Positions 45,994-59,188 of a stretch of DNA of 64,000 bases are shown one piece after another. This stretch comes from Pterois miles (taxonomy: Eukaryota > Chordata > Actinopteri > Perciformes > Scorpaenidae). The DNA lies in NCBI GenBank assembly GCA_947000775.1, contig CAMQGK010000058.1:3726001-3790000 (forward strand). Reading direction: 5' to 3'. A program made the translations under genes and the position numbers. The notes under the pieces are model-generated. The model was not told the DNA's origin and did no database searches. It saw nothing but the letters and a program-made list of their open reading frames with translations. How positions within the stretch are numbered: position 1 is the first letter of the stretch; every line of letters starts with the position of its first letter.

Positions 45994-48900
45994 GTCACAG
46001 AAATAATGAACGTGTATTTTATTTTACCATAAGTAGAACAGTACAGTGACTGTAGTCGTCTCATTACACAGATGAAACGGATCATTACATAATTTTTCCA
46101 TACTGAAATATTAGCTGGTTCCAGATCTGCTGTGGGAACTTGAATACATTTTTTTAATTTAGAAATATGCAAAATGCCATCGTAAAATGGAAATGATGGA
46201 GTTCTTTCTTTGACACAGCTGAGGCCTTCATCAGGACAGGTCAGGTAATAAAGCAGGACCCACATTTAATATGTTTGGTGTTATGTTTAGTGCTGCGTAT
46301 TCATAACAAATCAGTTAGATTAGCTCAAATCACTAAGTTGCCATGAAGATCTAATGTCACATATCTGCTGGGAATTATTGTATTCAAGTAGGCCTACTTC
46401 AGAGTTGGATTCATCCATAATAACACTGTGTCCCAGATATCAATTTGTGATATCAATGATTTTATTAGATACATCAAAACAGGATAAAATGATATTATCA
46501 GTAGGCTAATGGCATTTTTTGTTGGCCTATATGAGCCGTGGTTGGAGCAGTATTCATGGCACAGTCTGTTTACAATGTATATGAAGGCTCTGAGAGCACA
46601 TGTCACATTTTCCATGGTGGAAGTCAGTCGAGTCTCTTTGGTCAGTCTCTGGAAGTCTTCAGTCATTATCACCGTGGAGGAAATCCTCACTTGAATCCGT
46701 AATTTTCAACAAATCGTCGAGTGCAACTTGTTGACAACTTTTCTGGCCATTAGAGGATTTGTTGTGATATTGTCTGGTTGTTTCCAGTCTCATACGCAGC
46801 TACTGATGGGGATGAAATTGATGTTTGTTCAATCTGTCTGTTAATATTTAGTATTTATTCATTTGAGTTTATTAAATGTTTGGAGTAATCACACAGCAGC
46901 AGACTCGATATGTGGGTCTTCACACCGACAGAGGCGCTGTGCGCATTTTACGCACGTGGCACAGCTTCTGAAACTTCATTAATGAGGCCTATTTAAGTCT
47001 CCCGACAGGACAACAGGATCGGTGAGGATCTAATGTACATATCACTCAGTTTTACTTTTTTCCACTCAGATTTCAGGTTAATTTGGTAAGATCACGTGGA
47101 ACGTAGCAGCTGTCTCCAGGATGAGTCCAGCTCCATCAGAGCTGTCGGGACATTTTTAGTCTAACTAAAAATCCAAACAGCATTTCCTCTAGAGGGTCAA
47201 AATTGTTTTCTTCTGCCCTGTCGAGTTTATTAATGCTGTTCATGAGTTTTTAATTTTGTTCATTATCGCAACATCAGCAAGAGTGGCGTCATCGTGCGCA
47301 TGGAAGCGCACTTTCCATATTCACCATATCAATATCATCAACACATACTCTCTCATCATTAAAAACAACACGTTATGGACAGATGGCCACTGAAATAATG
47401 AAAGAACATGTTATTTTACTATAAGTTTGACAGTACAATGACTGTCGTCGTCTCATGACACAGATGAAACGGATCATTACGCACAGGCAGGGATTTTCCT
47501 GAAACACTGAAACTGGTAATTAAATTCAGTTGAAATTCAAAAAAAGAGAATTAAGTTAAGGAAAAACAAGCAAGCAACTAAAGATTCAACAAAAACGGAA
47601 CATTTTTACGGGTGTTTTTATTGCATTTCATTGAATCATGTTTATTTTTCAGTAGATAATCATAGTGACGTAGCAACTTCATGTCTCGACTAAATTATAA
47701 TATCGCAACGCAAACATACAACATTATCGTCACTATGAGATATTATTGCTTCAACAGACATGCAGGTGTCACAATAATAACTTCATCTACTAATGTCAGG
47801 CCCTCAGCTCCTCAGTGCGTGCGCTTTTAAAACTGTCCGTGCTGCTTGCCGTCTGTCGATGATACTGAAGGAAATTTTGATTGGATAACTATCACAAGAA
47901 CTCTTATAAGAGCATTTTGAATCTCTTACAATGACCAGTTTTACTTATTAATTACCGTGTCCATGCAGAGAAAGAAAAGTAATGTCATAATTTCAAAGAA
48001 ATTTCAAATGGAGCTGGTGTTAGCTTGACCTCGTTAGCTTAGCAATTGTCTTAGCAAGGTGAAAATGAATCGACAAGAAACGCTTTTAGTACATTTATGG
48101 TTTTTGAAATGGCTGGAGTTCCCCTTTATGGCCTCTGGATGTCACTAAAGGACAATGTAACTTTGTAACACATCAGAAAACTCATCACAGATCTTCCAGT
48201 CCTAAAACAATGGATGATTAATATAGACACGTCAATACTAAATTATGTTTATAATAATACTGTGGCGTTTTATATCATGTGTATTCATTAATATGTGCTG
48301 TTGCTTCTTAAATAAAATAAACTTGTATTAATTTAATAAGGATGGATTTGTATACAGTACCTGAAATATATAAACTGCTTGTCAAAAGTCCTCTTTCAAA
48401 ACACTTGCCATTTCACAGCATGTCCTTATTTTATTTAACATATTTTATTGCCTTTACATTTGACATGTTACAACCTGTTACGCAAACAAGCCACATACTG
48501 TACAGTTGAACAGTTGTGTTACTTTCTATTACACAACACTGTTTGTTTTCGGTCTGGATGTTTTCCAATCATGAGAAGATAATGTATACAGCATATATTC
48601 AACGTTTTTTTGTTCACACTGATTGTCACACTTTTGTGGGTTTTAGACCGCAGCTGAACTCCAGAGGTAGTTTTGTCCCTTCCTGTCTCACTGCAGCACT
48701 CAACACATTACCTCAGGATGTTAGAGAGAGAAACACATCTGAAACATCTGTGTGCAGCTGTGGAATACTGTGTTGGCCTCTGCTGGTCCTATTGAAAAAC
48801 TATGTGAAGATGCTGTACTTGTACCTGGAGTAAAGGCACGTTAGTTAGATGGACCTGATGGCTGTAGTTGACATCAGGATGGAAGTCTTTTGCAGAGGAC

Positions 48901-49169
48901 AATTACACATTTGTATTTGGTTCCCTCTTGTTAATCAAGCTTGTTGAGAGCTTCAGGAGCTTAAAGAATCAGTCTGATCTGGTTCCGCCTCTACCACAGG
49001 CAGAGAAACACAGGCTGAGAATGACAAACAGCAGCAGATGATCATGTCTGTTTGTTGAAGTTATCATTAAATTGGTGTGCACAGAAAGCAATCAAGGGAT
49101 TTACTATGATTGTGTTAAAAGTCATGTAGTTGTTTTGAAGTAATATTTTATTTTGTGTGGTATTTCTAG

Positions 49170-49722
49170 ACTGAAACATGCACCAGCCTGGACTCGAGGA
49201 TTTGAGCAGGTGCTTGTTAGAGAGACAAAATCTGGAACAGAAATCATCAGTTTTCACTACTGGTTCCAGTTCTACCTGCAAGTAAAAAGTACCCACTTGG
49301 ACTACAAAGGATACAAGGCCAGGGATCATGACTTGGTGAGTAGAACTGTTCATCGGACAAAATGTCTGCAGGGACACAATCTGTTGTCTCTGTCTTTATT
49401 TATTTTTTATTCTGCTAAGCTAACGTTCATGTGTGTCTATCCACAGCCTGATCACGACGACCACGTTCTGAACCTCCAGTTCAGCTGGCACAGTTTTGGG
49501 AAGCCTGTTGGTAGCGCCTTCATTGGGACCTGACCTGAGTTTGACATGGCACTCTTCACCATCGTCTTCCTCACGAACACAGAGAGGAGCACCGCAGTGC
49601 TGGTCAACATCGACCAGTGTTAGATGAAGGTGGTGGTGATCAGACATGGACGCTCCCTCGGGGAGCATCCCCCAATCTGCTCAGCAGCAACAGCAGACAT
49701 GTTAGGCAGCACTCACATATAA
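49170..49722 (+). pseudogene. EndoU-family relic, copy 3 (C-terminal half only)
   Basis: Only the last two exon-like blocks remain, 49170-49335 and 49447-49722. The deletion joint near 48451 removes all upstream exons. It carries the same His-to-Gln, VRE and stop changes as copy 2. Confidence 0.87.
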
Positions 49723-50476
49723 ACATGATAAACAGTGATACTCAGTCTGAGGCACAAATGTACTGTGATATAGTTAAAACGTAACAAACCTGCATAATGC
49801 CGTGCAGGACATAGATGAGTACACGTCTGTAATTTTTATCAACACCTTTGTAAACTTGATTCATTTGTCACAAAAAGCTATTTCAATAAAGGTAATTCAT
49901 GCTTTTTAAAGTCAAATATTTGGTGTGTTTATGAGATATCCTTTCATTTCCTTTGTAATACATTCAAATCACTTCATTATACGGATGCAATGGATTAAGT
50001 ATGAGTATGTGGAAGAAATACTCAAATCCTTTGAGCAGAGCTGTTTTAGTAACGTGTAACAGGGTAGCGGAATAAATAGTGTGATCATGTTCTCCTGAAC
50101 ATGGAAGTTGATGGCAATTGTTTTGAATTTAAAGCATTACATCTTCAATTCTTTAAGACATCAGTAAGAGATCTAGTGATGTAGACTGTTTCTTATTTAC
50201 TTCACTTCCCAGGTAGATAAATTTATATATTATATGTTGACTTCACTGAACTGATAAAGCATTTTAAATGAGTGGTCCATGGTCCAAATGAGTCCAGTTC
50301 CCTTTAGTCTGACTCACTGGGTGTAGACTGGGTAAAACCCTACCAATGGCCATGTATTTCATGTACATCCTCCATTTGAAAGTTATTAACAATAAATGTA
50401 TTATTGTATATTAAAAAAGAGACACCCCATCTGATCTTTTGTTTTATATTGTTTTTATTTAGCAACATTAACTATA

Positions 50477-50485
50477 TTGTATATA

Positions 50486-50570
<85 letters not shown>

Positions 50571-50595
50571 TATATATATATATTTTATAATATAC
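50477..50595. repeat. (TA)n microsatellite, copy 3, expanded and interrupted
   Basis: Roughly twice as long as the other copies, with TTTT interruptions near 50491, 50567 and 50583. Confidence 0.95.
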
Positions 50596-50926
50596 TATAT
50601 TGTAAATTTCCCCACTGTGGGACTAATAAAGGAATATCTTATCTTATCTTATCTTATTGTACTGCAGTTCCAGCGATCCAGTGTTCAATAATTAAAGCCA
50701 CATTAACAGTCTTCCAAAAGCAAAATATTCACATATGTACACATTGGTGGCGGGTTCTAACGTACTGCATCACTGCTCTAAAATTTCAATTATCCTTCCC
50801 TATACCGTTCACATAGTTAAGAGGAGAAAAGCCAGAACAAATTCACAGATTTTGAAATGGAGGAGCCAGTAGGTAAACATGTCAGCGTATCCAGCAGGCC
50901 CACTTGGTATTTCTGTGTTAGACTGT

Positions 50927-52272
50927 TCACTTTTCACTGCTCAGATACAAGTCTTTCCTCCTGTCACTGTGTCTGGATGAGCGTCTGTCCTCTCTGTGAT
51001 GGTGGGAGGCGCTCCTCTCCCTGCTCCTGCTCCTTCTCCTCCGCCTGTCGCCCTCTAGTCTGCTGTGGGATCTCTCAGATCTCGGCGGGCTTCTGCTGCA
51101 CTGGCGTTGCCTCCACGATCGGTCTCCTTAACGCTCTGAGTGCCACCCGTCTCTGCGACTCCCCCTCACGCTGGCGATAAGTGCAGGTCCCTGTCGGCCT
51201 CCCGGAATTCATTGCCAGGGTTTTGAAATACGTGCAAGAAGTTACAGTGCTTCCCTTTAGGGCACTTCTTTCTGTCAAAAAAATACTGAGAGAGGAAATA
51301 CAAACACAACTGAACCTTGTGTCTCTGCAGGAATGTCACCAAGTGAAAATGCCACTCTTATTATCAGTATGAATAACTCACCACATATAGCATTCTTCCA
51401 GCGTGTAACAGGACACAGCTCACAATGAAGCTGCCCACCTGCGTACCACCTCCCATTGAACCTGATGATGGCATCTTTACACTGCTCCTCTCTGGGCAGA
51501 CAAAAGGACAGGATGAAGAGTTTTATCCAAAAATTCAAACAATGTACATTTTATTTATTTGGAAAAAGTTGTGGAGTGGCTATGTGATGACTTACGTGTT
51601 AAACTGAATGTAAACATTTCCTCTCAAGTGCGCTTCGTAATTGCAGCTCACCTAAAAAAGGAAAGTTATCAATGAAACCGAATGTGTAGTTTTAACATGA
51701 TACATGATATATTGGCTTCAAACAACTAAGTTTTTGATGAAAATCTCTTTAATGTAGTTTAATGTAGTCAAAGATTTTTAACTAAAATATGTACTGAGTG
51801 GAATATTTTAGAGTTTGAAGAACAAAATTGTCAGTACTCCCTGGTGGAAAAAAAAAACTGTAGTAAAGACGCTGTTTCAAAAGTAGTGTAACATATCTTT
51901 GACATTTCTTATCAGTACTGAATAAGTAATTTCCTGTTGCTTCGGAAAATATATTCATGATACAGTATATCTGAAATGACCTGCTATCATCCAATGCATC
52001 GACCTGGATGATTCATTGGCCAGGCTCTAGAAATATAATTTCTATTGCCATGATGCCATGAACGCATTCTGCTGCTCTTAATGTGTGAGGTTTAACTGAA
52101 CTATGAATATGTAGATATACATTAAACTGAGTTTTATACCATTAGGAGGATAAAATACTGACAAAATACTTACATGAGAGTTACAGTCCTACTACTTAAT
52201 CTGGCTTGAGCGAGATCCTGTCGTTTCCATTTTCTTCTTTCTTTCCTCAGAGCCGCTTTGCGTTGCTTTTGA
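50927..52272 (-). pseudogene. zrsr2: zrsr2-like relic, copy 3
   Basis: Blocks at about 52193-52272, 51596-51651, 51382-51491 and the last exon from about 51285 down to 50927. At the start of the last exon GATTGTTTGAC of copy 1 is TATTTTTTTGAC (minus strand), which adds a base and gives an early TGA. The N-terminal block also differs (R-L-S for R-G-S). Dead in a different way from copy 2. Confidence 0.88.
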
Positions 52273-52943
52273 CTAAAGAGAAGAAGATGGAATAATTACA
52301 TTAGAGGACTAGAAAAGCTAAACCATAAATACTTTACAGGGGGGTCTTGTGCAAAAAGTGTGCCTGTTGTTATTTGTGGATACAAATGCAATCTAAAGAG
52401 TATGACAGACAAACTTTGAGAACCACTGGCCTAATGTAATCAAAACCAGTCCTGCAAAAGGAGCACTGTAGCATTAAGAAGCCTGTAATTCCCAGGATAT
52501 GATGAGAGCGTATTACAGAGGAGTTGATTCAGTTCTACGTTATCACAGACACTTGAGACAGTAGTTTGTGTTATATCAGGGTTGTATTAATCAGAATTGG
52601 GATAACGTAAGCAGCAGCAACAGCAGCAGCAATAGTTGCAGTAGACACACTGGCACCTTCATTAATATCACACTCAACTGACTGTGTTTTATATTCTCAT
52701 TGCATTGACGGGTGGACTGTTCTCAGGTGCCTGTGCAGGTTGTTTGTGGCTCTAAATGATACTCTTGCAGACTCTGCACTCTTCCTTTGTATCGTCAATA
52801 AAACTGAAATGTTTCCAGATTTTGATTCTTTTCCTAGTGTAACTCATTTTCTTTACTTTACCTTCCTAATGTGTCGATGTTGGCTTTTCTTGTTGCCCCC
52901 GGCTCTCTCTCTCCTTCCCTCCTGCTCTGTTCGTGCGCTAGTG

Positions 52944-52946
<3 letters not shown>

Positions 52947-52988
<42 letters not shown>
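52947..52988. repeat. (GA)n microsatellite, copy 3
   Basis: Same position in the unit as in the other copies, flanked by a slightly different GTGCTAGTGTGC lead-in. Confidence 0.96.
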
Positions 52989-53000
<12 letters not shown>

Positions 53001-53092
53001 GAAAACGCGGCTCCCAAATCGGAGCTGGCTCCCGTTGTTCACATCGAAGAGCCGGCTCTAAGAGCCGTTTTGTTCCCGACCGACCCATCCCT

Positions 53093-55652
53093 AGTGCCGG
53101 CAGACGCGTTGAGTGGGGGCTCAGCCTGCAGCTGTCTGCCGGACCCTGTGGGTTTAGGCTGGCCCGAGGTTGCTGGCAGAGGATTTGGGTGGTGAAATGA
53201 AAATCTTCTGCCGGCAACCTGTGAGCCCCCCCCCCCCCGGGGGGTCAAGAAAAGGGGGGGGGGAAAACCCCCCACCTTCAGCTTCAGGCAGAGCCTCCCC
53301 GCAACGCCTCTGCTGGCAACCTGGGGGCCTTTCCTCTACCAGCAGGTTACGGAAGACAGCTGCGAGGTGGGTTTCCCCCCATAGCCTCTGCCAAAAACCT
53401 ATGGGCCCCGCCTCCACCTGCAGGTTCAGGTGGAGGGGGCCCACAGGTTGCCGGCAGAGGCCTTGAGTGTGGGGTCTCAGCCTTCAGCTGTCCGTCACAC
53501 TCTGTGGGTTTAAGCTGGTCCGCAAGTTGCAGGCAGAAGCGTTGGGTAGTGGCTCGGCCCACAGCTGTCTGTCGGTAACTGCGGATGGAGGCTCGACCCG
53601 CAGGTGTCTGCTGGAACCTGCAGGTGGAGGCGGGGCCCGTAGGTTGCCGACAAAGGCCTTAGGTGGAGGCGGGGACCGCAGATTATTGGGAGAGGTGTTG
53701 GGTGGAGGCTCAGCCAGCAGCTGTCTGCTGGAGTCTTCAGGTGGAATGGGCCCACAGGTTGCCGGCAGAGGCGCTGGGTGAAGGCTCAGCCCGCAGCTGT
53801 CTGCTGGAGTCTTCGGGTGGAATGGGCCCACAGGTTGCTGGCAGAGGCGTTGGGTGGAGGCTCGGCCCGCAGCTGTCTGCTGGAACCTGCAGGTGGGGGT
53901 TTGGCCCTTAGCTGTCTGCCACAGCTTGTGGGAGGAGGCGGAGACCACAGGTTGCCGGCAGAGGCATTGATTGGAGGCTCCAACCAAAGCTTCTGCCGGC
54001 AACCTGCGGGCCCCACCTCCACCCAACGCCTCTGCTGGACACCTGCAGGCCCTGCCTCTACCCAACGCCTCTGCCGTCAACCTGCGGGCCCTGCCTCCAC
54101 CCAATGCCTCTGCCGGCAACGTGCAGGCCCCGCTTCCACCCGCACACTCCAGCAGACAGCTGTGGGCCGAGCCTCCACCCAACGTATCTGCCGGCAACCT
54201 ACGGGCCCCTTCCACACGAAGTTGCCAGCAGACAGCTGCGAGCCACGCCTGCACCCAACTCCTCTGCCAGCAACATCAGGCCCCTCGTCCACCTGCACAG
54301 TCCGGCAGACAGCTGTTTGCCAAGCCTCCACCTGCAGCTACAGGCCAGGTTTCCACCCAAAACCTCTACCGGAAACCTGCGGGACCCCCATCTCCACCTG
54401 CAGGTTCTAGCAGACAGCTGCGAGCCGAGCCTCCAACCAACACTTATGCCGACACCCTGATGGCCCCAACTCCACCTGCCGGCTCTGGCAGACAGCTGCG
54501 GGCCGAGCTTCCACCTAAAGCTTCTGCCATCAACCTGCGGGCACAGCCTCCACCTGTAGGTGCCGGAAAAAAGCTGCGGGCAAAACCTCCACGTTCAGCT
54601 TCAGGCAGAGCCTCCCCCCAACACCTCTGCTGGCAACCTGCGGGCCTCTCTTCTGCCAGCAGGTTACGGAAGACATCTGCGGGCCCTACCTCCACCCAAC
54701 GCCTCTGCCTTCAACCTGCGGGCCCCGCCTCCACCCAATGGTCTTTGCCGGCAACCGGCAGCCGGCAGAGGCATTGGGTGGAGCTGGGGACCACGGGTTG
54801 CCGGCAGAGGCGTTGGGCGGAGGCTCGGCCCGCAGCTGTCTGCCAGAGCTGGCAGGTGGAGGCGAGGTCTGCAGGGTACTGGCAGAGGCGTTGGGTGGAG
54901 CCTCAGCCTGCAGCTGTCTGTCGGAGCTGGTAAATGGAGGAAGGCCTGCAGGTTGCCAGCTGATTTGTTTCAGTCCGCAGCTGTCCGCTGGAACCTGCAG
55001 GTGGAGGCGGGGCCTGCAGGTTGCCGGCAGAGGTGTTGGGTGGAGCCTCAGCCCGCAGCTATCTATCGGAGCTGGCAAGTGGAGGCATGGCATGCAGGTA
55101 GCAGGCAGAGGCGTTGGGTCGAGGCTTGGCCCGCAGCTGTCTGCCAGAGCCGGAAGGTGAAGGCGGGGTCTGCAGGGTGCTGGCAGAGGCGTTGGGTGGA
55201 GCCTCAGCCCGCAGCTATCTATCGGAGCTGGCAAGTGGAGGCGGGGCCTGCAGGTAGCAGGCAGAGACGTTGGGTCGAGGCTTGGCCCGCAGCTGTCTGC
55301 CGGAGCCGGCAGGTGAAGGCGGGGCCTGCAGGGTGCCGGCAGAGGCATTGAGTGGAGCCTCGGCCCGCAGCTGTCTGACGGAGCTAGTAAGTGGAGGAGG
55401 GGCCTGCAGAATTCCAGCTTATTTGCTTTGGTCCGCAGCTGTCTGCTGGAACCTGCAGTTTGAGGCGGGGCCTGCAGGTAGCAGGATCGAGGCGTCGCCC
55501 GCAGCTGTCTGCCAGAGCCGGCAGGTGGAGACGGGGCCTGCAGGGTGCTGGCAGAGGCGTTGGGTGGAGCCTCAGCCCACAGCTGTCTGTCGGAAGCTGC
55601 AGGTGGAGGAGGGGCCTGCAGGTTTCCGGTAGAGGTTTTAGGTGGCGGCTGA
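53093..55652. repeat. GC-rich minisatellite, copy 3 (expanded)
   Basis: About 640 bp longer than copies 1 and 2. Extra forward units lie at roughly 54990-55430, and extra sequence including a poly-C/poly-G stretch lies at 53225-53400. The poly-C part looks like a sequencing error. Confidence 0.92.
53225..53280. other. probable low-quality homopolymer stretch
   Basis: Runs of C and G (CCCCCCCCCCCCC then GGGGGG, AAAA, GGGGGGGGGG, AAAA, CCCCCC) sit inside ordinary minisatellite sequence, and copies 1 and 2 have nothing like it. A base-calling or consensus failure is the simplest reading. Confidence 0.7.
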
Positions 55653-56046
55653 CAGGTGTTTAAGATGTAACTTTTTTTTCACTGTTAGAGGCGGAGGAGA
55701 TGGTGGACACAAAAGGATTTAGATGGAGCATGTGTGCAACCATCTGCTGTCTGCAGGTGGAGGCTAAGACAGCAGATGGCTGCTGAGTTGACGTCGGTCG
55801 GTGGCTGAAATTGATGGAGGTTGGCAGAGGCTGTTCTCTAAAGGTATATATTTTGCTAGTAGGCGGAGACTGTCGGTGGAGGATCTAACCCGGAACTGCA
55901 TGTACTGACTAAAAACAGATTATTCTTATAAAGAAAACTTAAAGTCACAATATTATATAAAGAATACTTATAATCACAATATTTACAGATCCCTTAAAAT
56001 CACAATATTTACAGATTTCATCTAAAAGCGCTAATTTGATCAGGTT

Positions 56047-58286
56047 TCATTTCTTAGCTCTTTTAGCGGATGGCATACTAGGCTTTGGTTCTCCCTGAAT
56101 GTCGACATCATAACGGGGAGGAGAGACTCCAACCCCGTATGACACCTCCACCTGAACCAGCCCGTCTTCCCCTACTGTTGACGTGAACGTTGGACGATTC
56201 AGCCTCTCCCACAGCTTCTGTTTGATGCGCCGTCCAAGCTCTAAACTGTAGGGACGCTGGCGGCCATTCTTGAACCTGTGAGGAGCCGAGGTAACACACA
56301 TTTAATCTGAATGATTTGTGTGGTCAAAATGCTTATTTTTAGGTTGCAGTTATTGAAGAATATAATAATTATCTGATTGAAAGAGTCCTGATGTTTGGCT
56401 CAAACATACCTCAGCATGTCATCAACCACTTCGTGGTAGATCCGCTGGTACTCTTCCACCGGGTGGTTGTTGATCAACAGAGGGCCGTCGTCGAGCAGAG
56501 GAGCAGAGGAGGGCTGAGGGCTGGGGGCCATCTTGGAGACCACTGGAAGCTCAGAAGGGGAGATGGTGGCAGATGGGATGGGGGGCTCGGGAGCGGGGAC
56601 CTGCTTCACGACCTCTGGAGGTTCAGCCACGGAGGTCCGCTTCCTCTTCCTGGGAGGGCTGGCAGCCGACTCAGACTGATGCTGCTCCTGGAGAAGGTAA
56701 GAAACACAAGAGGATGTCAGACTCCAGTTAACCTCTGACTGACCAATGAGCTTTTATTATCTCATAAGAGAAAAATACATCAGATGCACTGCAGAGAACT
56801 AAGTCCTTATTTTTTGTCCTTTTTAACCGTATTTCAGACATCAAGTCCTGGATGGCAGAGAACTTTCAACAGCTCAACCAGGACAAAACTTTTTAGCCAT
56901 TGGTACACGGGATCAGAGAGAGAAACTGGCGAGCAAACTACAAGTCATCTCTTTTAGCCCATGTTAACAAGTAAAAAATCTTGGTGTAATATTTGACTCA
57001 CAACTGAATTTTGAGGCTCAGATGAAGGACATCATAAGAAAGGCATTTTATAATTTAAAGAACATTGCTAAAGTACACCAGTTTCTCTCTCATGCCAATG
57101 CAGAGGCACTTATTCATGCTTTTATTACCTACAGGATTTATTACTGCAATGCTCTTCTTTCTGTTCTCCCTAAAAGATTTTGGGGCTGCAATTACTTGAA
57201 AACTCAGCTGCTCCAATGTTGACAAAAAAACAGAAAGAGAGCTCAAATTACACCGATTTTTAAGTCTCTGCATTGGCTTCCTGTGTCTCTTAAAATTGAT
57301 TGATTGATTAAAAGTCTTTTATTGTTTTATAAAGATCTTAATGGATGAGCTCCTTATTTATTTAACTTGCTTTTACCATATGAACCCAGCAGAGCCCTCA
57401 GGTCTTCTTGAAGAGGCCTTTTAACTGAACCCAAAGTTAGGACTGAAACATACGGGGAGGCATTTTTTTACTACTATGCCCCCCATTTATGGAATAAGCT
57501 GCCTGAAGATCTGAGGGCGACATGTAGTATTAATAGTTTTGAAGTAAGCTTAAGACCCATCTTTTTAGTCTTTCTTTATCAATTTTAGGTATTGTATTTT
57601 ATTTTATTCTGTTTTACATGTTATTAAATATGTTCAGTTTTATTTTTTAAAACTTTCAAATTTTTCTTCTTTGTTTCCTCAATTCATTCTATTTCTTTTA
57701 AATTCAAGATGGCGTGTCCTCAGTATTTCCTCAGTATTTAATCTGTTGATTGTGTGAGTTGTGTGAGTTGTGTGAGTGTTGACTGTAAAGCTCTTTGTGC
57801 TTGTATGAAAAGTTCGACACATATAAAGTTATTATTAATTTGTCAAATTAACAGACCCTTCACAGATTCGATTTCAGAAAAAAATTGTGATTTTACACCT
57901 GGATGCAGGAAGAATTTAAAGTAAAGCACCATAAAAAATGTCCTTAAGCTGACATTTTCACAGATTAAAGCTGTAAACTGGTAAAAACTCTGATGGAAAC
58001 TCAACAGAAAAGTTGCTGTAATGTAAAATGAGTCTAATCAGCAGTGCAATATGTCTGTACAGTAGACCGTGTCCCAAAACATTCAGTATTCACAATATAG
58101 TCCACCACGTGTTTACCATTGGTGTAAAACTGTCTGACTCTCTACCTTTTTAAGATTACATTGTGCATAATTTAGGACATTAACATATTTTTCTATCCAA
58201 AGTAGTTACCTGGCTGCCCCTGCAGCACGGACGCTGTCTGAGGGTTGCAGGCTTCCTGGCTCTCTTCTGTCTGCAGTAGCTGTGGT
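56047..58286 (-). CDS. unidentified nuclear-type protein, 3' exons, copy 3 (partial)
   Basis: Exons 58210-58286, 56410-56687 and 56047-56275. The last exon is identical to the other copies. The start of the middle exon changes EHHQSES to EQHQSES and T-A-S to A-A-S; the cysteine exon changes V-S codon usage only slightly (CAG CGT for CAG TGT gives Arg for Cys at the first of the CxCC cysteines, seen as 'GGACGCTG' near 58230). Confidence 0.72.
56837..57838 (+). mobile_element. L2-like LINE 3' end, copy 3
   Basis: Shares the tail changes of copy 2, and has its own TGATTGATTGATTA expansion near 57297. Confidence 0.85.
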
Positions 58287-58760
58287 CTGCAAGAGCAATC
58301 AGCACAACAAACTGCAACAACACATGCTCATGTTAGAATGAGGCTTCACAAGTAAATGCAACACAGCACGGAATAATGGGAATTTCATTCTGCAATTTTC
58401 TGCAAAAATTCAACTAGATAATAAAATCATGACTTTACTGTCAGGGCGTGACCTACAGAGGAGACAGGAGGAGCTTATTGGCTGCTCTTAATAACACATG
58501 AGCTTCACTTAATCATATTTTTCTGTATCTTCTTTAGGCTGACGTATCATTCATACATGAGTGTGATTCATCACTAGTTAATAAAGATTTTAGCATGGTT
58601 GCTGTTCCTGCCATCACCATTGAAGTGTGTGTAGCTGTTTATTTGACTACATTTTGTCTATTTGTGTCTGTAGATTTCTCCAAAATTCACCAAAAGTTAC
58701 CATTAGATAATGCCTCATTTGCTTATTAAAAATACAATTTACTATAAATATATATAGAAT

Positions 58761-59188
58761 ATATATACCTGGCAACCGAGATACCATGATCAAGAAGGTG
58801 GTTCACCCAGGGCGAGGCTTAGTCATTGCACTCCGGCTGAGCTGACCTCTGCGAATTCCCCAAATGTGGGAATCTCGACTGCATAATTGGGAGTTGGCTT
58901 GGTAATCGGAGGGTCACCGGTTTAAGTCCCGACATGGACCAAGAACGAGTGTGAACTGGTAGCTGGAGAGGCGCCAGTTCACCCCTTGGGCAGTGTCGAA
59001 GTGCCCCTGAGCAAGGCACCAAACCCCCAACTGCTCGGGGCGCTTGTCAGGAGCAGCCCCCCTCACTCTGACATCTCTCCATTAATGCATGTATGTGTAC
59101 TGTGTGAAATTAACAACAGTGTGTAAAAACTGAATTTCCCCTCGTGGGACTAATAATAGTTGTTGTTGCTCTTCTTCTTCTTCTTCTT
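58761..59188 (+). mobile_element. U1 snRNA-SINE chimera, copy 3
   Basis: Same junction (U1 part 58761-58888, SINE part from 58889). The 5' end has further changes (ATATATACCTGGCAACCGAG). Confidence 0.88.

Larger units (their letters stand above)
33181..47851. repeat. tandem segmental duplication, copy 2 (14.67 kb)
   Basis: Same order of content as copy 1 and very similar base by base. Differences: about 540 bp lost after 34292 (EndoU exon and SINE), the zrsr2 last exon replaced by a U1-like mosaic (36440-36653), a shorter GA repeat, and several small changes in the distal part not shared by copies 1 and 3. Confidence 0.95.
44132..47851. repeat. nested tandem repeat, copy 2
   Basis: Unit starts at about 44132, 45677 and 47239. 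It has its own small changes, for example CAAAGGCGCTGTGCGCC near 45498 where copies 1 and 3 read CAGAGAAGCTG. Confidence 0.85.
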
